Positions 1 through 11,800 of a stretch of DNA of 64,000 nucleotides are shown here, in pieces. The notes beneath the pieces were generated by a model. That model was given only the letters and a program-made list of their open reading frames with translations, did not search any database and was not told where the DNA came from. This DNA is from Nageia nagi. Lineage: Eukaryota; Pinophyta. How positions within the stretch are numbered: the stretch's first letter is position 1; each line of letters starts with the position of its first letter. Location: assembly GCA_050084985.1 (NCBI GenBank), contig JBITNC010000001.1:150660001-150724000 (forward strand), written 5' to 3'. A program made the position numbers and the translations under genes.

Positions 1-1080
1 AAATTTTGTAGACCTAAACCTTCTTGAAATGCCCTTTTCTTTGCTCACAAACCTTCAAACTTGAGTTTTGGACAAAATTTACCTTTTTTCCTCATGCTAG
101 GCACCAAAATTCATCCTATTGGATTTCCATAGCCTTGCAAATCTGCGCCTAGGAATTTGGGCCATTTTCCTTGCTTAAAAGTGATAAATTGCAAGTTTAA
201 ATGTGCTAAAAATGATGTTTTTCACCCAATGGACACCTTGGAATCAATTTTTAATGAGTTTTGCACTTATCCCTCAAACTTAGGTGCCATTTTTCACCTC
301 TATGGATTTCGAAAAATATGGAAAACTGCGACTAGCATCTTGGTGCCCAAAACTTGCTCAATTTCAAAATTTTCAAAACCTAAATGTGCTAGAAATCACA
401 TTTTACACCCAATGGACACCTTAAACTTGAGTTTTGACCAAAATTTATCAAATTTTTTGATTCTAGGCACTATTTTTCATCCCATTGGATTTCCATAGCT
501 CTCAAAACCTGCACCTAGCCTTTAGAGTGCTCAAATGTGCTCAAATCGAAAATTTTGAGACCTAAATGTGCTGACAATCATGTTTTCCTTGGTCCCAAGC
601 ACTTAAACTTAAACTTGATTTTTGGTCAAAAAACATTCCATCTTGTCATCCTAGGTGTCATTTTTCATTCCATTGGAATTGGAAAACTCTAGAAACTTGC
701 GCCTAGCATTTTGGGGGTCTTTACTTGCTCAAAATCAAAAATTTTGAGACCTAGTGTGTCTCAGAATCACCTCTTCCATCCATCTATGCATTTACATTTG
801 AAAACTAATGCATTTCCACTTTTCTTCCACAACCTAGGCGCCAAAAATCATCTCTATGGTTTTCCCATAGGCTTGAAAAACTGTGCCTAGCCTTTGAGTA
901 CCTTAGACTTGGTCAAAATCGAAAATTTCGAGCCCTAATTGTGATAGAATTCACCTTATCTCTCCGAATATGCTCTTAGGCTTGAATTCCAATAACATGT
1001 GCATTTATCTAGTGAGAAATGTGCACCATTTTCCCCCGCTTGGGTTTTCAATACCTTGGGAAAATGTGCCTTAAGCTAAG
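1..1080. repeat. 183-bp degenerate tandem array (6 or more units)
   Basis: A landmark GCCT within the phrase tgcgcctag recurs at 147, 330 (as GACT), 513 (as ACCT), 701, 885 and 1068. The spacings are therefore 183, 183, 188, 184 and 183 bp. Each unit also carries the phrases ccaaaattcat, attggatttccatag and gctcaaaat. Units are clearly diverged from one another. The array matches the one at 23740-25560. Confidence 0.85.
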
Positions 1081-1609
1081 GGTACTCAATCTTGCACTTT
1101 CGATCCATCTCGGACTCAATCTGTGCATTTTTGGCCATTCCCAATGTTTCTGAGCTCAAACTTGACCAAAACACCCTTTCCGGCACGTTCGAGCTCAAAC
1201 TCTGCATTTTCGATGATTTCTAAGCTCAAATGATGCAAAAACGACCATTTCTGCCTTTTCGGGCTCAAAGTTGTCATTTTCCATCATTTCCAGGTTCAAA
1301 GTATTCAATTCTGCCCATTTCCGGGCATTTCTGGTCATTCTAGGCTCAACTCGTCACTTTTGGTCATTTTCGAGCTTTTCGGAATCAAATCGTGCAAAAA
1401 TGCACATTTTCACCATACTAACCATTTCCAAGCTCAAAAGTGACCAAAATGCACTTTTCTACCTTACTTTCCCTTTTCCAACTCGCCAGGATCAACTTTT
1501 GCAAAAATGTCATTTTTTGCCATCCATGTCATTTTCAAGGCACCCGGACTTAAACTCTACAAAAATGCTCATTTTCGTCATATTTGGCATTTATGAACTT
1601 ACCACTCTG

Positions 1610-1895
1610 AAAGATGACCCCATCTCTACTGACTGCACTCTAGATCCAAAAATCCATGCTCTGATGCTCTCTCAGATCCTGCTTCCTTGGCTCCAAAACT
1701 GGTGACTAGATACTTTGATACTCTTCGGGGTCTTCATTGCGAAATCTCCTTGAAGTACTCCCTGATATCATGTTTGCACTCTTCAGAGTGAACTATCCGT
1801 CGCCCAAAAGCCAATCTCAAGGCAATGCACCTCATTGCCTTTGCAAAAATAGGGTCCCGAAAATACTGCATCCTGAGGTGTGTTGCGCGGGCAAA
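1610..1895 (-). repeat. Conserved terminal segment of the long-LTR family, copy 1
   Basis: This roughly 280-bp segment is shared with 25970-26246 (same orientation) and 9867-10140 (inverted). It contains ccaaaaatccatgctctgat, tcctgatatcatgtttgcactctt, gtcgcccaaa and caaaaatagggtcccc. It is much better conserved than the arrays next to it, as expected if it is the U3 end of an LTR. Confidence 0.6.
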
Positions 1896-2599
1896 ACAGT
1901 ATGTCTCCATGCAAAAGATATGTTCATTTGCAATTTTCAGGCCTTTTTTAAGGTACAAAATTTGCCAATTATAAGTACTTCTTTCTGTTAAACAATTCTA
2001 GACGATTTAAGCTTTCTGTTGGTATTTGAATGGAGTGAATTGGAGCTACTGTTACAAAGTTATGTCTCGAATTACCCTTCCCGAAATTGTCATGTACATG
2101 GTTAAGCTTGGGTTGGGTTAGGTTGGAGCCTCCTAGAGCAGAACATGGGTAAGGCCTAGGCTAATATTCTTCTTACCAAGTTTAACAATTTGAATTCAAT
2201 TGTATATGTGTGTAGTTAATTGGCAGTATTGACAAAGCAATTGGACCAATTCTTGTGCATTATTATATTCTATTCTACTATGGATATTAGCTTCTCAAAA
2301 ATGGAAACGATATAGTTTTGTCTGGACATCAAGTTGGTTTTTTTTAGATACCAAGTTGTCTTGTTTGCCCTTACGGCTAGTGCCTTCATGTATTGAACTT
2401 CCTGTCATGTCTTACAATATGATCACTTGTTTTAAGTGGATGTCGAGTTTTACATGGCTTGTAAGAAAAACATCACATAATGAAACAACAGTACCAAATG
2501 GCTTGTAAGAAATCTTTCAAATACCAGTTTTTGATACTTAGGCTACCATATTTTATGTTGCACCTGATGACTTATCATTGTGGATTCTAAATTTTTCAG
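1896..2599 (+). other. Intron sequence immediately upstream of the first visible murC exon
   Basis: I see no exon, repeat or RNA gene here. It ends with the acceptor context ctaaatttttcag at 2587-2599. The intron begins left of the window, so it is at least 2.6 kb long. Confidence 0.6.
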
Positions 2600-2877
2600 G
2601 TTATTGCTTCACTTGCCACGCTTTTTGAGGGACAAAATATATTTTCTCATGTTAGGAATGAAATGAGACCAAAACAAGTAGTTATGGCTGTAAGCAAATA
2701 TTTAGGAGACTTTATTGGCATTGGAAGGCGCTTTGAATTTGTTGGTAGGATTCATCAGTGTGATGTATATGATGACTATGCTCACCATCCTACTGAAGTC
2801 CGTGCAGTTCTCCAGGCTGCTCGACAGATATTTTCTGAACGAGTGCTCTGGGTTGTCTTTCAACCTCACACTTACAG
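2600..2877 (+). CDS. murC: murC exon a (first in window)
   Basis: The exon opens in phase 0 after tttttcag and reads VIASLATLFEGQ, YLGDFIGIGRRFE and DDYAHHPTE, and ends within FQPHTY. The donor is acag|gtttgt. The exon ends with two bases of a split serine codon. It covers the end of the central domain and the start of the C-terminal domain. An unspliced reading would stop after three more codons, which confirms the donor. Confidence 0.95.
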
Positions 2878-5800
2878 GTTTGTCCATTAATAAGTTGGAT
2901 TATAGAAATTGAAGCTTCTCTATAACAGTTAAAAGAAATACCTTTAAAATACAAAGAGTTAAGTAAATAATTATTTGATATTTTGGAAAATGTTTTTCAT
3001 TTTATTGTACTTTGATTTTATACATGGACTGCCTGTCGCAGCCGTCTAGCAGGATTGTTGCAAGATTTTGCTCATGCTTTCCATGGTGCAGACCATGTAA
3101 TCGTCACAAAGGTTTGACATGTACATTTGCAATCTGTATATGTTGAAAAAACTATTCAAATTGGAGGCTATATCATGATGGTAAATATTTGTGGCAGGTT
3201 TATGCTGCACGGGAGAAAAATATCTGGAATGTTAGTGGAAAAGATCTTATATCTTCTATCAGTGAGCCGTCGGCAGAATATATTCCTGAATTGGTACCCA
3301 AAAGCACTCTCATACTTTTGTTGGAATTACTCAAATTTTTTTACTTTGGAAAATGCACACAACATGATGCTTGGAAGGTGGAAAAGGAGAGGGCATGATA
3401 ATAGCAAGCTTAGCATGCTTTAGGTTACCATTGCTTGCATAAACATTCTTAGAAGGGTATTTTTTAGGACACAGTTTCAAGAAATAAACTCATAACGATT
3501 AGTTCCAATTTCTTATTGCTAATCTATTTAATATTACATAATTCCAAGGTTTGTTACAATTTTTTCTTATTTGAAATTAATGTCAGGGTCGACAGTCAAA
3601 TTGACAATTATCATCTTTACATTGGGTAGGGAACACACCATGTACTGAGAAATAATCCTTTTAGTATTTTTTTTTAACTTAAATCTGTTTTCAAGTCGAT
3701 GTCGAGGTCCCCTTGAATGCAACCAGAGAAATAATATGGATACAATGGATAATTTTAAATGATATCTTTCAATCTTTGGGATATTCAATGCCTAAAATTG
3801 GATTTTTTTCATTTGAATTTTGAAAGTTCAATGTAAGATAAAACATTTTGTTCCTTTACCCCGATACAATATATTTACGTATAAAAAAATCTTTAAATAA
3901 TTTATTGTTTTTTCCTAACTTGCATATTTCTTATTTATTCTCCTTTTTTTAGATATTTACTTATTTTTCCTGGCTCTTTAATTAAGAATAGGTAGCTTAG
4001 CCTGTAAAGCATTCGATTAAGAGTGAGAGGTCTAGGGTTCGGGATCAAGTCTTGGCAATCCATTTGCGGCTAGTTAAATCATAGGTATAAAACTCACTGC
4101 AAGTCAGGGTAACTCAGGTGAATGTAAGTTCGAGCTGGCCCTATTGAGTCACTCAGGCCTTGAATCATGAATTTTTCTTACTCAATCAAGTCTTGTTTGA
4201 GACTCGCAAGTTTGTGTCGAATAATTATTTATGTTGTCTTTTGATATTGTTTCAAACAAATAATCTCAATTTAAAATTTTACACATGAAGTATTGATTCG
4301 CTTTTTTCTTAGTTTTTTCAAGATTTATAGTGGGAGGACTTTGGTGCATATACACCCAACCTATAGTGCCTTGCCATCAAAGTTTTATGTCAACCATGTA
4401 ATGCTTTAGATTGTGAACGCAAGTGGAATGTTTTTGAGCACATACACTTGAAGAAGAGGAGTAGGCTCACACAAGAGAAATTGAATGATCTTATGTTTGT
4501 TCATTACAACCTTCACCTCCACCATAAACAAATTGCAATGTTAGATCACAAGGCCATTGACCTAGATGAGATTGATCCATCATCTAAATGGATTACAAAG
4601 CATGTGTAGGATCAACAACAACAAGAGCTTTGCTTCGCCATGTGTAGGATCAACAACAACAAGGGCCTTGCTTCGCCATGGAAGGATTTGAAAACATAGA
4701 GGAGTAGTTAGCAACGAAGGCACATGCACAAGAAGAGGCATAGGCATCCACAAAGACACAAAGGGAGTTAGAGCTTATTCTAGGTCAAAGGGAAAAGGAG
4801 TTGCCAAATTTTGAGGCATTGTATTTTTCATTAGTGATGACACATTTTTTAATTTGTACATTGTTTATATTATAAGCAATACAAGAATATGCCCCTTCCT
4901 CTTCCTCTTCTTGACATTCATGAGTACACTATTAATTTTTTATTTGTAAAATGTTGAATGTTAAGTAATTGTGATACAAGATATTGATATGCATGATAAC
5001 TTCTTTTAATAAAAAGTTGCTTCTTTTTTCATTTTTATGTCAAGTTTTTGCCATTTCTTGTTGAGTTTTTTGCTGAGTCCCAAGTTTAATGCCTAAGTGG
5101 GCTTTGTTGAGTCTAAGACAAGTACGGGTTTTTTAACTGTAGTTTATTTCATACCACCAATTGGTTTGAAGCTTAGAATTTATCAAAGTGTCCACCCAAA
5201 TAAATTGTTGTTCTTAAAGACCTTGCTAGTTTTAGATTATCATTTGTCCATTGGCTAGACAAAATTCTATATAGTAGATTCTAAAAACTCTCCCCGCCCA
5301 TATACTTGTCTTGAATGATTCTCTTGTAAGGATTGGTACCTCAAGGTTTTTGTAATGTACTTTTCTAGGGTTTATCCAATTTCTCACTTAATTCCGCATT
5401 CATTCACAAATCAGGGCATCAAAGTATATGCTCATTAACCATCCAAATATGTTTGCAAAACTGGAATATAACAGCAGTAGCCAAATCTGATATAAAGCTC
5501 TTATAACATGCGAATTTGACCAAAACTAGGGCACAAATTAGATCTATAACATAACAGAAATATAGCTCCAAAATACTGTAATTTGCATACATTCCCATAC
5601 ATAATGAAGATAGTAGCAAAGCAGAAATATATAGTAACATTCATTCACATTCGAGACACAATATGAGAGCCAATATCATCAATAATCAACCAAGAATAAG
5701 TGTAGGGCTGTAACAAGTTCTAGGGCAAAGCCCAAGACTCCCAAAATGCTCAAACTAGACTCCACAAGCCTAGGGCAAGTCCCAAGGAGGCTCCCAAGCT

Positions 5801-8800
5801 TGGCGTAAGTCTCAAGATGACTCCCAATGGCTGGCGCAAGCTCCCAAATGGCAAGAATGATAGGGGCAAGCTCTCCAAGAGATGTAGAAGTGTAGATGAG
5901 CCATTTCTAGGCTAGGGAGTAGCTCTAAGCCCTAGAAGGTAGAGAAGGGAAGCATCCCTAAGCTCTGAATGATCGAAGATCAAATGCACAAGATGATATC
6001 TTCAAGTGGCCAAATGACTTGCCTTTATAGCATTCCAAACTTGTCAATATCCACAATTGTTGCCATATTTCTTCCGTATCATCCCAAGAAGTAGTAGAAG
6101 TACTCGATGAGATTGAAATGTCATTAGGATTTGAATGAGCCACCTGTATTGGTGCAACTTGATAACTCCTTTGGTCCCATGTGTTGAACTGAGATTAACA
6201 CGTTGGTTGCGTTGGGCATGGTTGATGATTGTAATTCATATCTTGAACCTATGGTCGTTGTATAACTAGATTCAAATAAACATTACAATTAAACCAGGGT
6301 TGTATGTATCCGGGTGAGACATTTTGTTGTCCTTGAAAGTTCTCTGGCATACCTCTTTGCCACCATGGTGTTGTGGCCATGATCATGCAATTCAATGGCT
6401 AAAGAAACCATCAAAGAATGTATTTTCAGGACTTAGAATATGTGCTTGGAGTGTCCTGACAAGAAAGGCTTGGATCCTTTGCTTGATGCACTCATTGGCT
6501 TAATGGATTGAACTCAGGAAAAAAAGTAAAAGAGAAACAACTCTCATTGGATATCAAGACAGTTAGGCCCTCCTTCTAGCGCCAATTTAATGTTGGCATG
6601 TTTTTCTTTCCTACCTTGCATACAGGCAGGTAAGTGGCAAGGTTAAGAAGAAATCCAACACCTCAGGTGAGAAGGCGTTACTCTCCTCCACTATGAGGAT
6701 TGGTTACCTCAAAGGTATTTCTATCTTGGGTGGTTAGGAACACAATTTAGAGAGTGGTTGAGATGTTTGAAGTTGTCACCATATGAAATAAAATTTATTT
6801 GTCTAAGGGCTCAGATTGTCTTGTACCTTGGCAAGGGATGCTTCTCACTTACGACTACAATGTGGTTGCAAAAGTTGCTAAAAGAAAATAAAACAAAAGA
6901 TAAACAAAAAGAAGATTAGAGATGGCTAGAGGCATATGAGTTCAACCCTCTTACATTAAGCTCCACCGATGAGTACAGTACGTGAACGCCAAGTTCCTTC
7001 AAATTTGTTATGAGTTCCATGCATCCAGCTATCCTCTCACACTAGCCCACAACATGAATGGTCTAGAGGAAGGAGCAAGCTTCTAAGGAAGTAATGATGT
7101 TGGTTATGGCATGGATGGCACCTTCAACCTGTGGATGAAGTTCTCATGCTAAACGTCATAGGGGAACACACTTCAAAATTATACAAGTATAGTTGCATAC
7201 CATGAGCAATCACTAATTATGTATCACTAACACTTAAAAAGAATAATCAACCATTCTTTTACCCACCTCCCAAGAGGTTTGCAAAATGTTCCAAGTGTTT
7301 AAATAAAACACACCAATGATAGGATCACATGCCAAAGCTCACAGTCAAATAGAAATGGAGTTGTGCCATTTAATTTAAAAGATCATGCCACATTTACAAT
7401 AGACAAGTACTTGGTCAAAAGAATTTCTCTACTCCTCTATTTGCAAATGTTCATCTTCCAAAATCCAAAATTCCACCCCCCTACAAATAAGCCCTCTAGG
7501 GCTACTTATAGTTTTTGCAAAAAAAACTCTATCCCTAATGCAAATTCCAATAAAATTTAACTAGAATAACCCTAATTAACGATGGTCCAATAAAAACATG
7601 CCACATGGCGATACAAGATCACATCTAGCACTTGTGGGAGCAAATTCTCATCCGTCACAAGGCTTTAACAAAAATTTATAAAATTTGGAATCCAAAATTA
7701 CTAAATTATGCCTAAAATAAAATTAAAAATATTGCACCCAAGATGCAATGCTTCCCATTAACAGGTGCCCATGGGTTCATCTGCTTCTTCCTCTTCTGTA
7801 ACACTTGATTTGAAACCTTCACTAATGGCTTGTTGAGGAGGTTCTTGTTCTTGAACTTGAACTTGCACCTTGGCATAGGTGTTAGGATGGTCATGAAGTT
7901 TGTCTCTTGTGGCTCTTGCACTACGGAGGAGGAATGTGAGCCCATCACATGCGTTAAGAGGATCACCCTCCTTGTCTTGCCTTGAATTTGCACCTAAGAA
8001 GAGGAAGTCTAAGCCTTGCGTAGGGTTTGAGGAAGACAAGACGGGTGTCTCAGGATGGGTTTATGCCAAAAAGAGTGAGGACAAGCCTAGCGCAATCCTT
8101 CTCGGAGTCAACAATCTTGTCTTGATCTAGACTTGCTCCAAAGAGAGACAATTAGACCTAACACACATCTCTGAGAGGTCAAAACTCTTGTCTTGTTCTG
8201 GACTTGCACCAAGAATGGATATGCCTTTAACCTATGATTTTTCTTTCTTTCAGGGACTTAATAGATGAGGAAGACCATGAAGGTTGGTGTAGGTCTTAAA
8301 GGAGTCAAAGGGCTTGTCTTGGCATGGACTTGCACTTAGGAAGAAAAGGAAAGCTTGGCAAAAGTGTGAGGGGAGTCATGATGTTTGTCTCGATACCCAC
8401 TTGCACCCAGGAAGGATGAGTTTCCTTTGTGCAAACCTTGAAGAGGTCAACATGGGTGTCTAGAGTTACCCTTGCACTTGAATAAGGAAGTAATGGCCTA
8501 ACACAAGTCCAAAAGGAGTCAACATGTTTGTCATGGCTTACACTTGCGCTGGAGAAGTGTCTCTGAGCTTGGTGCAAGTCTCCAATGAGTCATGAAGCTT
8601 GTCGCCACCCAGACTTGCGCCTAGGGAGAGGATATTCCAAACTTAACCAAAATTTTCCTTGTAGTTTGAAATTTTCTTTTGGAGCTCTTACAAGGTTGGC
8701 ACGACTCCCAAGAGAGACATGAGGGTTGTCTTGGGCTGCACTTGCGCCAAGGAGGTATGCATGATCTAGGCACGCATCTTGGAGGAGACAAGATGCTTGT

Positions 8801-11800
8801 ATCATGTCAAACTTGCGCTAGTTGGAATGTTGGCACAAGTCTTGGAGTAGTCAAAGTGGATGTCCTAGTTTGCATTTGCGCCAAAATGGGAAAAGACAAG
8901 CCCAATGCAAGTCTCCCTGGGGTTAAGGAGTTTGTCTCCCTCCAAGCATGTGCCAAGGCAAAAGGTGTTCCATACTTAGTCAAACTTATCATTTGATGCT
9001 CAAAATTGTCTCCTTGAAACCTTGGCTGTTGGTGCAGGTCTGGGTAGGCACAAGAAGGTTGTTCAATTTTGTTCATTTTTCGACCAATCCTATTCTCCAA
9101 CACTTCCTAATCGCAACATATCGTCAGTTCGACCACTCCACTTGGGCAATCTCCTATTGTCAAAAATTAATGGGTCCCCAAATTTGCTAAAATTTAGGGC
9201 ATGTTGTGCTAGCCACAAGAAGTTCATGAACAACAACAAGAGAAAACTTCATTAAAGGCATCTGAAAGAGTTTCAGTTATGGGTAGCAACTTGGGAAGAT
9301 ATGTCAAGGGTGTAGGCTTCCTAAGAAAACATTTACCAAGCATAAGGGAAGATGTTGAACACCAATCAATAGATTTCGTAAATTCTTGCAAAGAAGACAT
9401 TCAGAATGTATCATGTGAACCTATAGCATGGATGAGTGTTGATGACACTAATCAAGATGAAAAACTTCACATGAAACCTTCAATTTTTGTTGACTCAGGT
9501 ATGAGATTATTTTTGATGAATAGATGTAATGCTACTGATGAATTTGTTTTTTTTTTTTGCATAAAACAACCTTTAGACATGATGGGGAACCAAGCAAGGA
9601 GATTAGCCAAGAAATTGTCAAGTACTTACTCACTAGCAAATTCAAGCAAGGAGATTAGCCTTGTTCTCTGCTTAAGCACTTCAGGCCTGTGTATTTTCAG
9701 TTATCATTCTTCACAATTCTGAGGTATTTAGATGTCAGGGCCAACTTGGGAACAATACACAAGGATTGGCTCTTGGAAGGCATGCATTGTCAAGAATATT
9801 TCTTGTCTCTATTTCTTTGAATAGTCGTTTTAGTGATTGCATCCTTTTGGCACCAACAAGGGACTTGTTGTGCCCGCACAACACACTCCAAGATGCAGCA
9901 TTTTGGGGACCCTATTTTTGCAAAGGCAACGAGGTGCATTGCCTTGAGATTGGCTTTTGGCGACGGATGGTTCATTCAAAAGAGTGCAAACATGATATCA
10001 TGGAGAGATTCAAGGAGATCATACGACGAAGACCCTAAAGAGTATTAAAGTATCCAGCTGCCAGTTTTGTGGCCAAGGAGCCAAGATCTGAGAGCTATTG
10101 ATAGAGCACAAATTTTTGGCTCTAGAAGTGAGATCAATAGAGATGGGCCCATTTTGGTCAATTTTGAGTCCAAAAAAGGCGAGTTTGACTAGAAAGTGCA
10201 TTTTTGTCAATTTTGAGCTCAAAAAGTTGGAAAATGGTCAGTATCATGGAAAAGTGCATTTTGGTCAAATTTGAGCCCGGAAGTGGTTAGTATGGTAAAA
10301 ATGTGCATTTTTGCACGGTTTGAGCTCAGAAAGCTTGGAAATGACCAAAAGTGCAAAGTTTTGCTTGTAATAACCAGAAATGATTGTTTTTGCCCGAAAA
10401 TGCTGGAAATACACACTTTGAGCTTGGAAAAGATCGAAAATGCAGAGTTTAAGTGCGGAAGTGCTAGAAAGTGCGTTTTGTTCGAGTTCAAGCTCAGAAC
10501 AGATGGAAATGACCAGGATGACAGGGAACTGATCATGGGTTTTCTGAAACAACTGATACTACTGAAGGTGGTGCACAAAGGCTATTCACGGGATGCTGTG
10601 AGACAGTTCGATGTGCTAGACTATCTATTTTGAAGATTTTAGAACTCCCAACTCCAGGGGATGGTGTTCCTAAGCAGTGAGGACAAAGTTTGATGACAAA
10701 GGGAGATGAAGAATATAATTTCAGACATAGTTGGGCTTGGAACTTTTCAGTTCCGACCGAAGCAGTTCCCTAGGGAATGAAATCAAGAGATAAGAGTTTT
10801 GACTTCCAAGAAGTGTGGAGTTGATTTTGAGCCTAGAAAATGAGTTTTTTCAAGTAAGTCGTAATGAAAATATGAGAGAAAGGTATGATGCCAAATGACA
10901 AATCAAGGCAACTTTGCTCTTGGAAATTTCGAAAAAACTCAAGTTTTGACCTCCGAAATTCTAGGGGGGAGTTTACCAACTTTTGGCTCCTTTTCATATT
11001 TCTCGAAAATGGCCTATCTTCTTCAAAACCTGCACCTACGTTTTGGGAGGCCCAAATTGATTCAAAAGTAAATTTTTTGAGCTTGGGAGCATGGAGATTG
11101 CAATTCTACATCAAATTGGTTTTTCAAGTTTGCAATTTTGACAAGATTTGCCCCTCAAAAGTGGAAAAAAACTGGAAAATGAGCAAAGAGGAGAAAAGGA
11201 CAGCCAATAGAAATGCTTCAAATTTTTCACAAACTCCAAAATTGTCAAAATGAAAATCTAAGATAAAGGGTGTGATGACAAATCCAATTTTAGGCACCTT
11301 TGCTCTTGGAAGTTTTGGAAAAACACAACAAATGCCACTCAAAAAGCTAGGCACAGTTTTGGCCTGTTTTCCCTCACTTCTCCAAAATTCGAAAATGGGC
11401 TATTTACTCCAAAACCAGTGTCTACCCTTCTTGCTCCCCAAATTTGCTAAAAATTGAAAATTTTGACCTTCATGAGGTGTAGGATGGGATTTCACACAAG
11501 TTTGATGATTTGAGTTTTCCAAAAAAATGAGATTTAGTCCTTCAAAATCATCAAAAATTGATCAGCCAATGAGAGCTCCAAAATTTTCTAAATTTTCCAA
11601 AGTTGGCCAAATCAAAAAAGAAGAAAGAGGTAGGGTGGCAAATCCAAAGATGAAAAACTTTGCTCTTGGAATTATTAAAAAAGCACAAGATTTGCCCTCC
11701 AAAAAGTTAGGGGGGATTTACCAAGTTTTTGAACTTTTCAAAACTTTCCCAAACATGCCCAAAACCTTGAAAACCTGCGCCAAGCTTGGGAACACTCAAA

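Larger units (their letters stand above)
1..1895 (-). mobile_element. Outer (U3-like) part of a very long LTR, truncated by window edge
   Basis: This stretch has three zones: a 183-bp tandem array (1 to about 1080), a zone of short degenerate units rich in GAGCTCAAA and TGCATTTT (about 1090-1600), and a conserved terminal segment (about 1610-1895) ending in GTGTTGCGCGGGCAAAACA. The same three zones in the same order occur at about 23740-26246, and the last two recur inverted at 9867-10560. The common end reads TGTTGTGCC on the minus strand, a typical LTR start, so I infer that this is U3 of a minus-oriented long-terminal-repeat element inside an upstream murC intron. The many small ORFs here arise from the repeats and are not genes. 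Confidence 0.5.
6591..9218 (-). mobile_element. Long LTR of a minus-strand element (about 2.6 kb)
   Basis: The left edge TGTTGGCATG abuts the PBS. A minus-strand TATA-like CTATAAGTAG lies at 7502-7511. The right end (gggtccccaaatttgc then gttgtgctagccacaa) resembles the conserved terminal segments at 1895 and 26246. The interior carries a 70-bp array instead of the 183-bp array. If the right end is correct, this is the same LTR family with a different U3 repeat. Boundaries on the right are approximate. Confidence 0.45.

Noticed and set aside
157-1705. Open frames of 113 and 144 codons at the window start
   Set aside because: They lie in the 183-bp and short-unit repeat zones, recur as shifted versions at 25462-25867, and show repeat-driven composition.
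1958-2599. An extra upstream murC exon inside the window
   Set aside because: No frame gives central-domain Mur-ligase motifs; the first supported exon starts at 2600.
3294-3398. Extension of murC exon c through the open frame to 3398
   Set aside because: After GEL-type ending at 3293 the frame loses MurC similarity, whereas the GT at 3294 joins in phase to 16523 and restores the family motif.
3985-4060. Functional tRNA gene
   Set aside because: The promoter boxes are present but acceptor and anticodon stems do not pair convincingly; a SINE head fits better.
8305-9103. Several overlapping frames of 71-105 codons on both strands
   Set aside because: They follow the 70-bp tandem period, overlap each other on opposite strands and have no domain.
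10219-10633. Frames of 95-120 codons on both strands
   Set aside because: They fall in the inverted short-unit U3 zone with a simple gagctc/tgcattt vocabulary.
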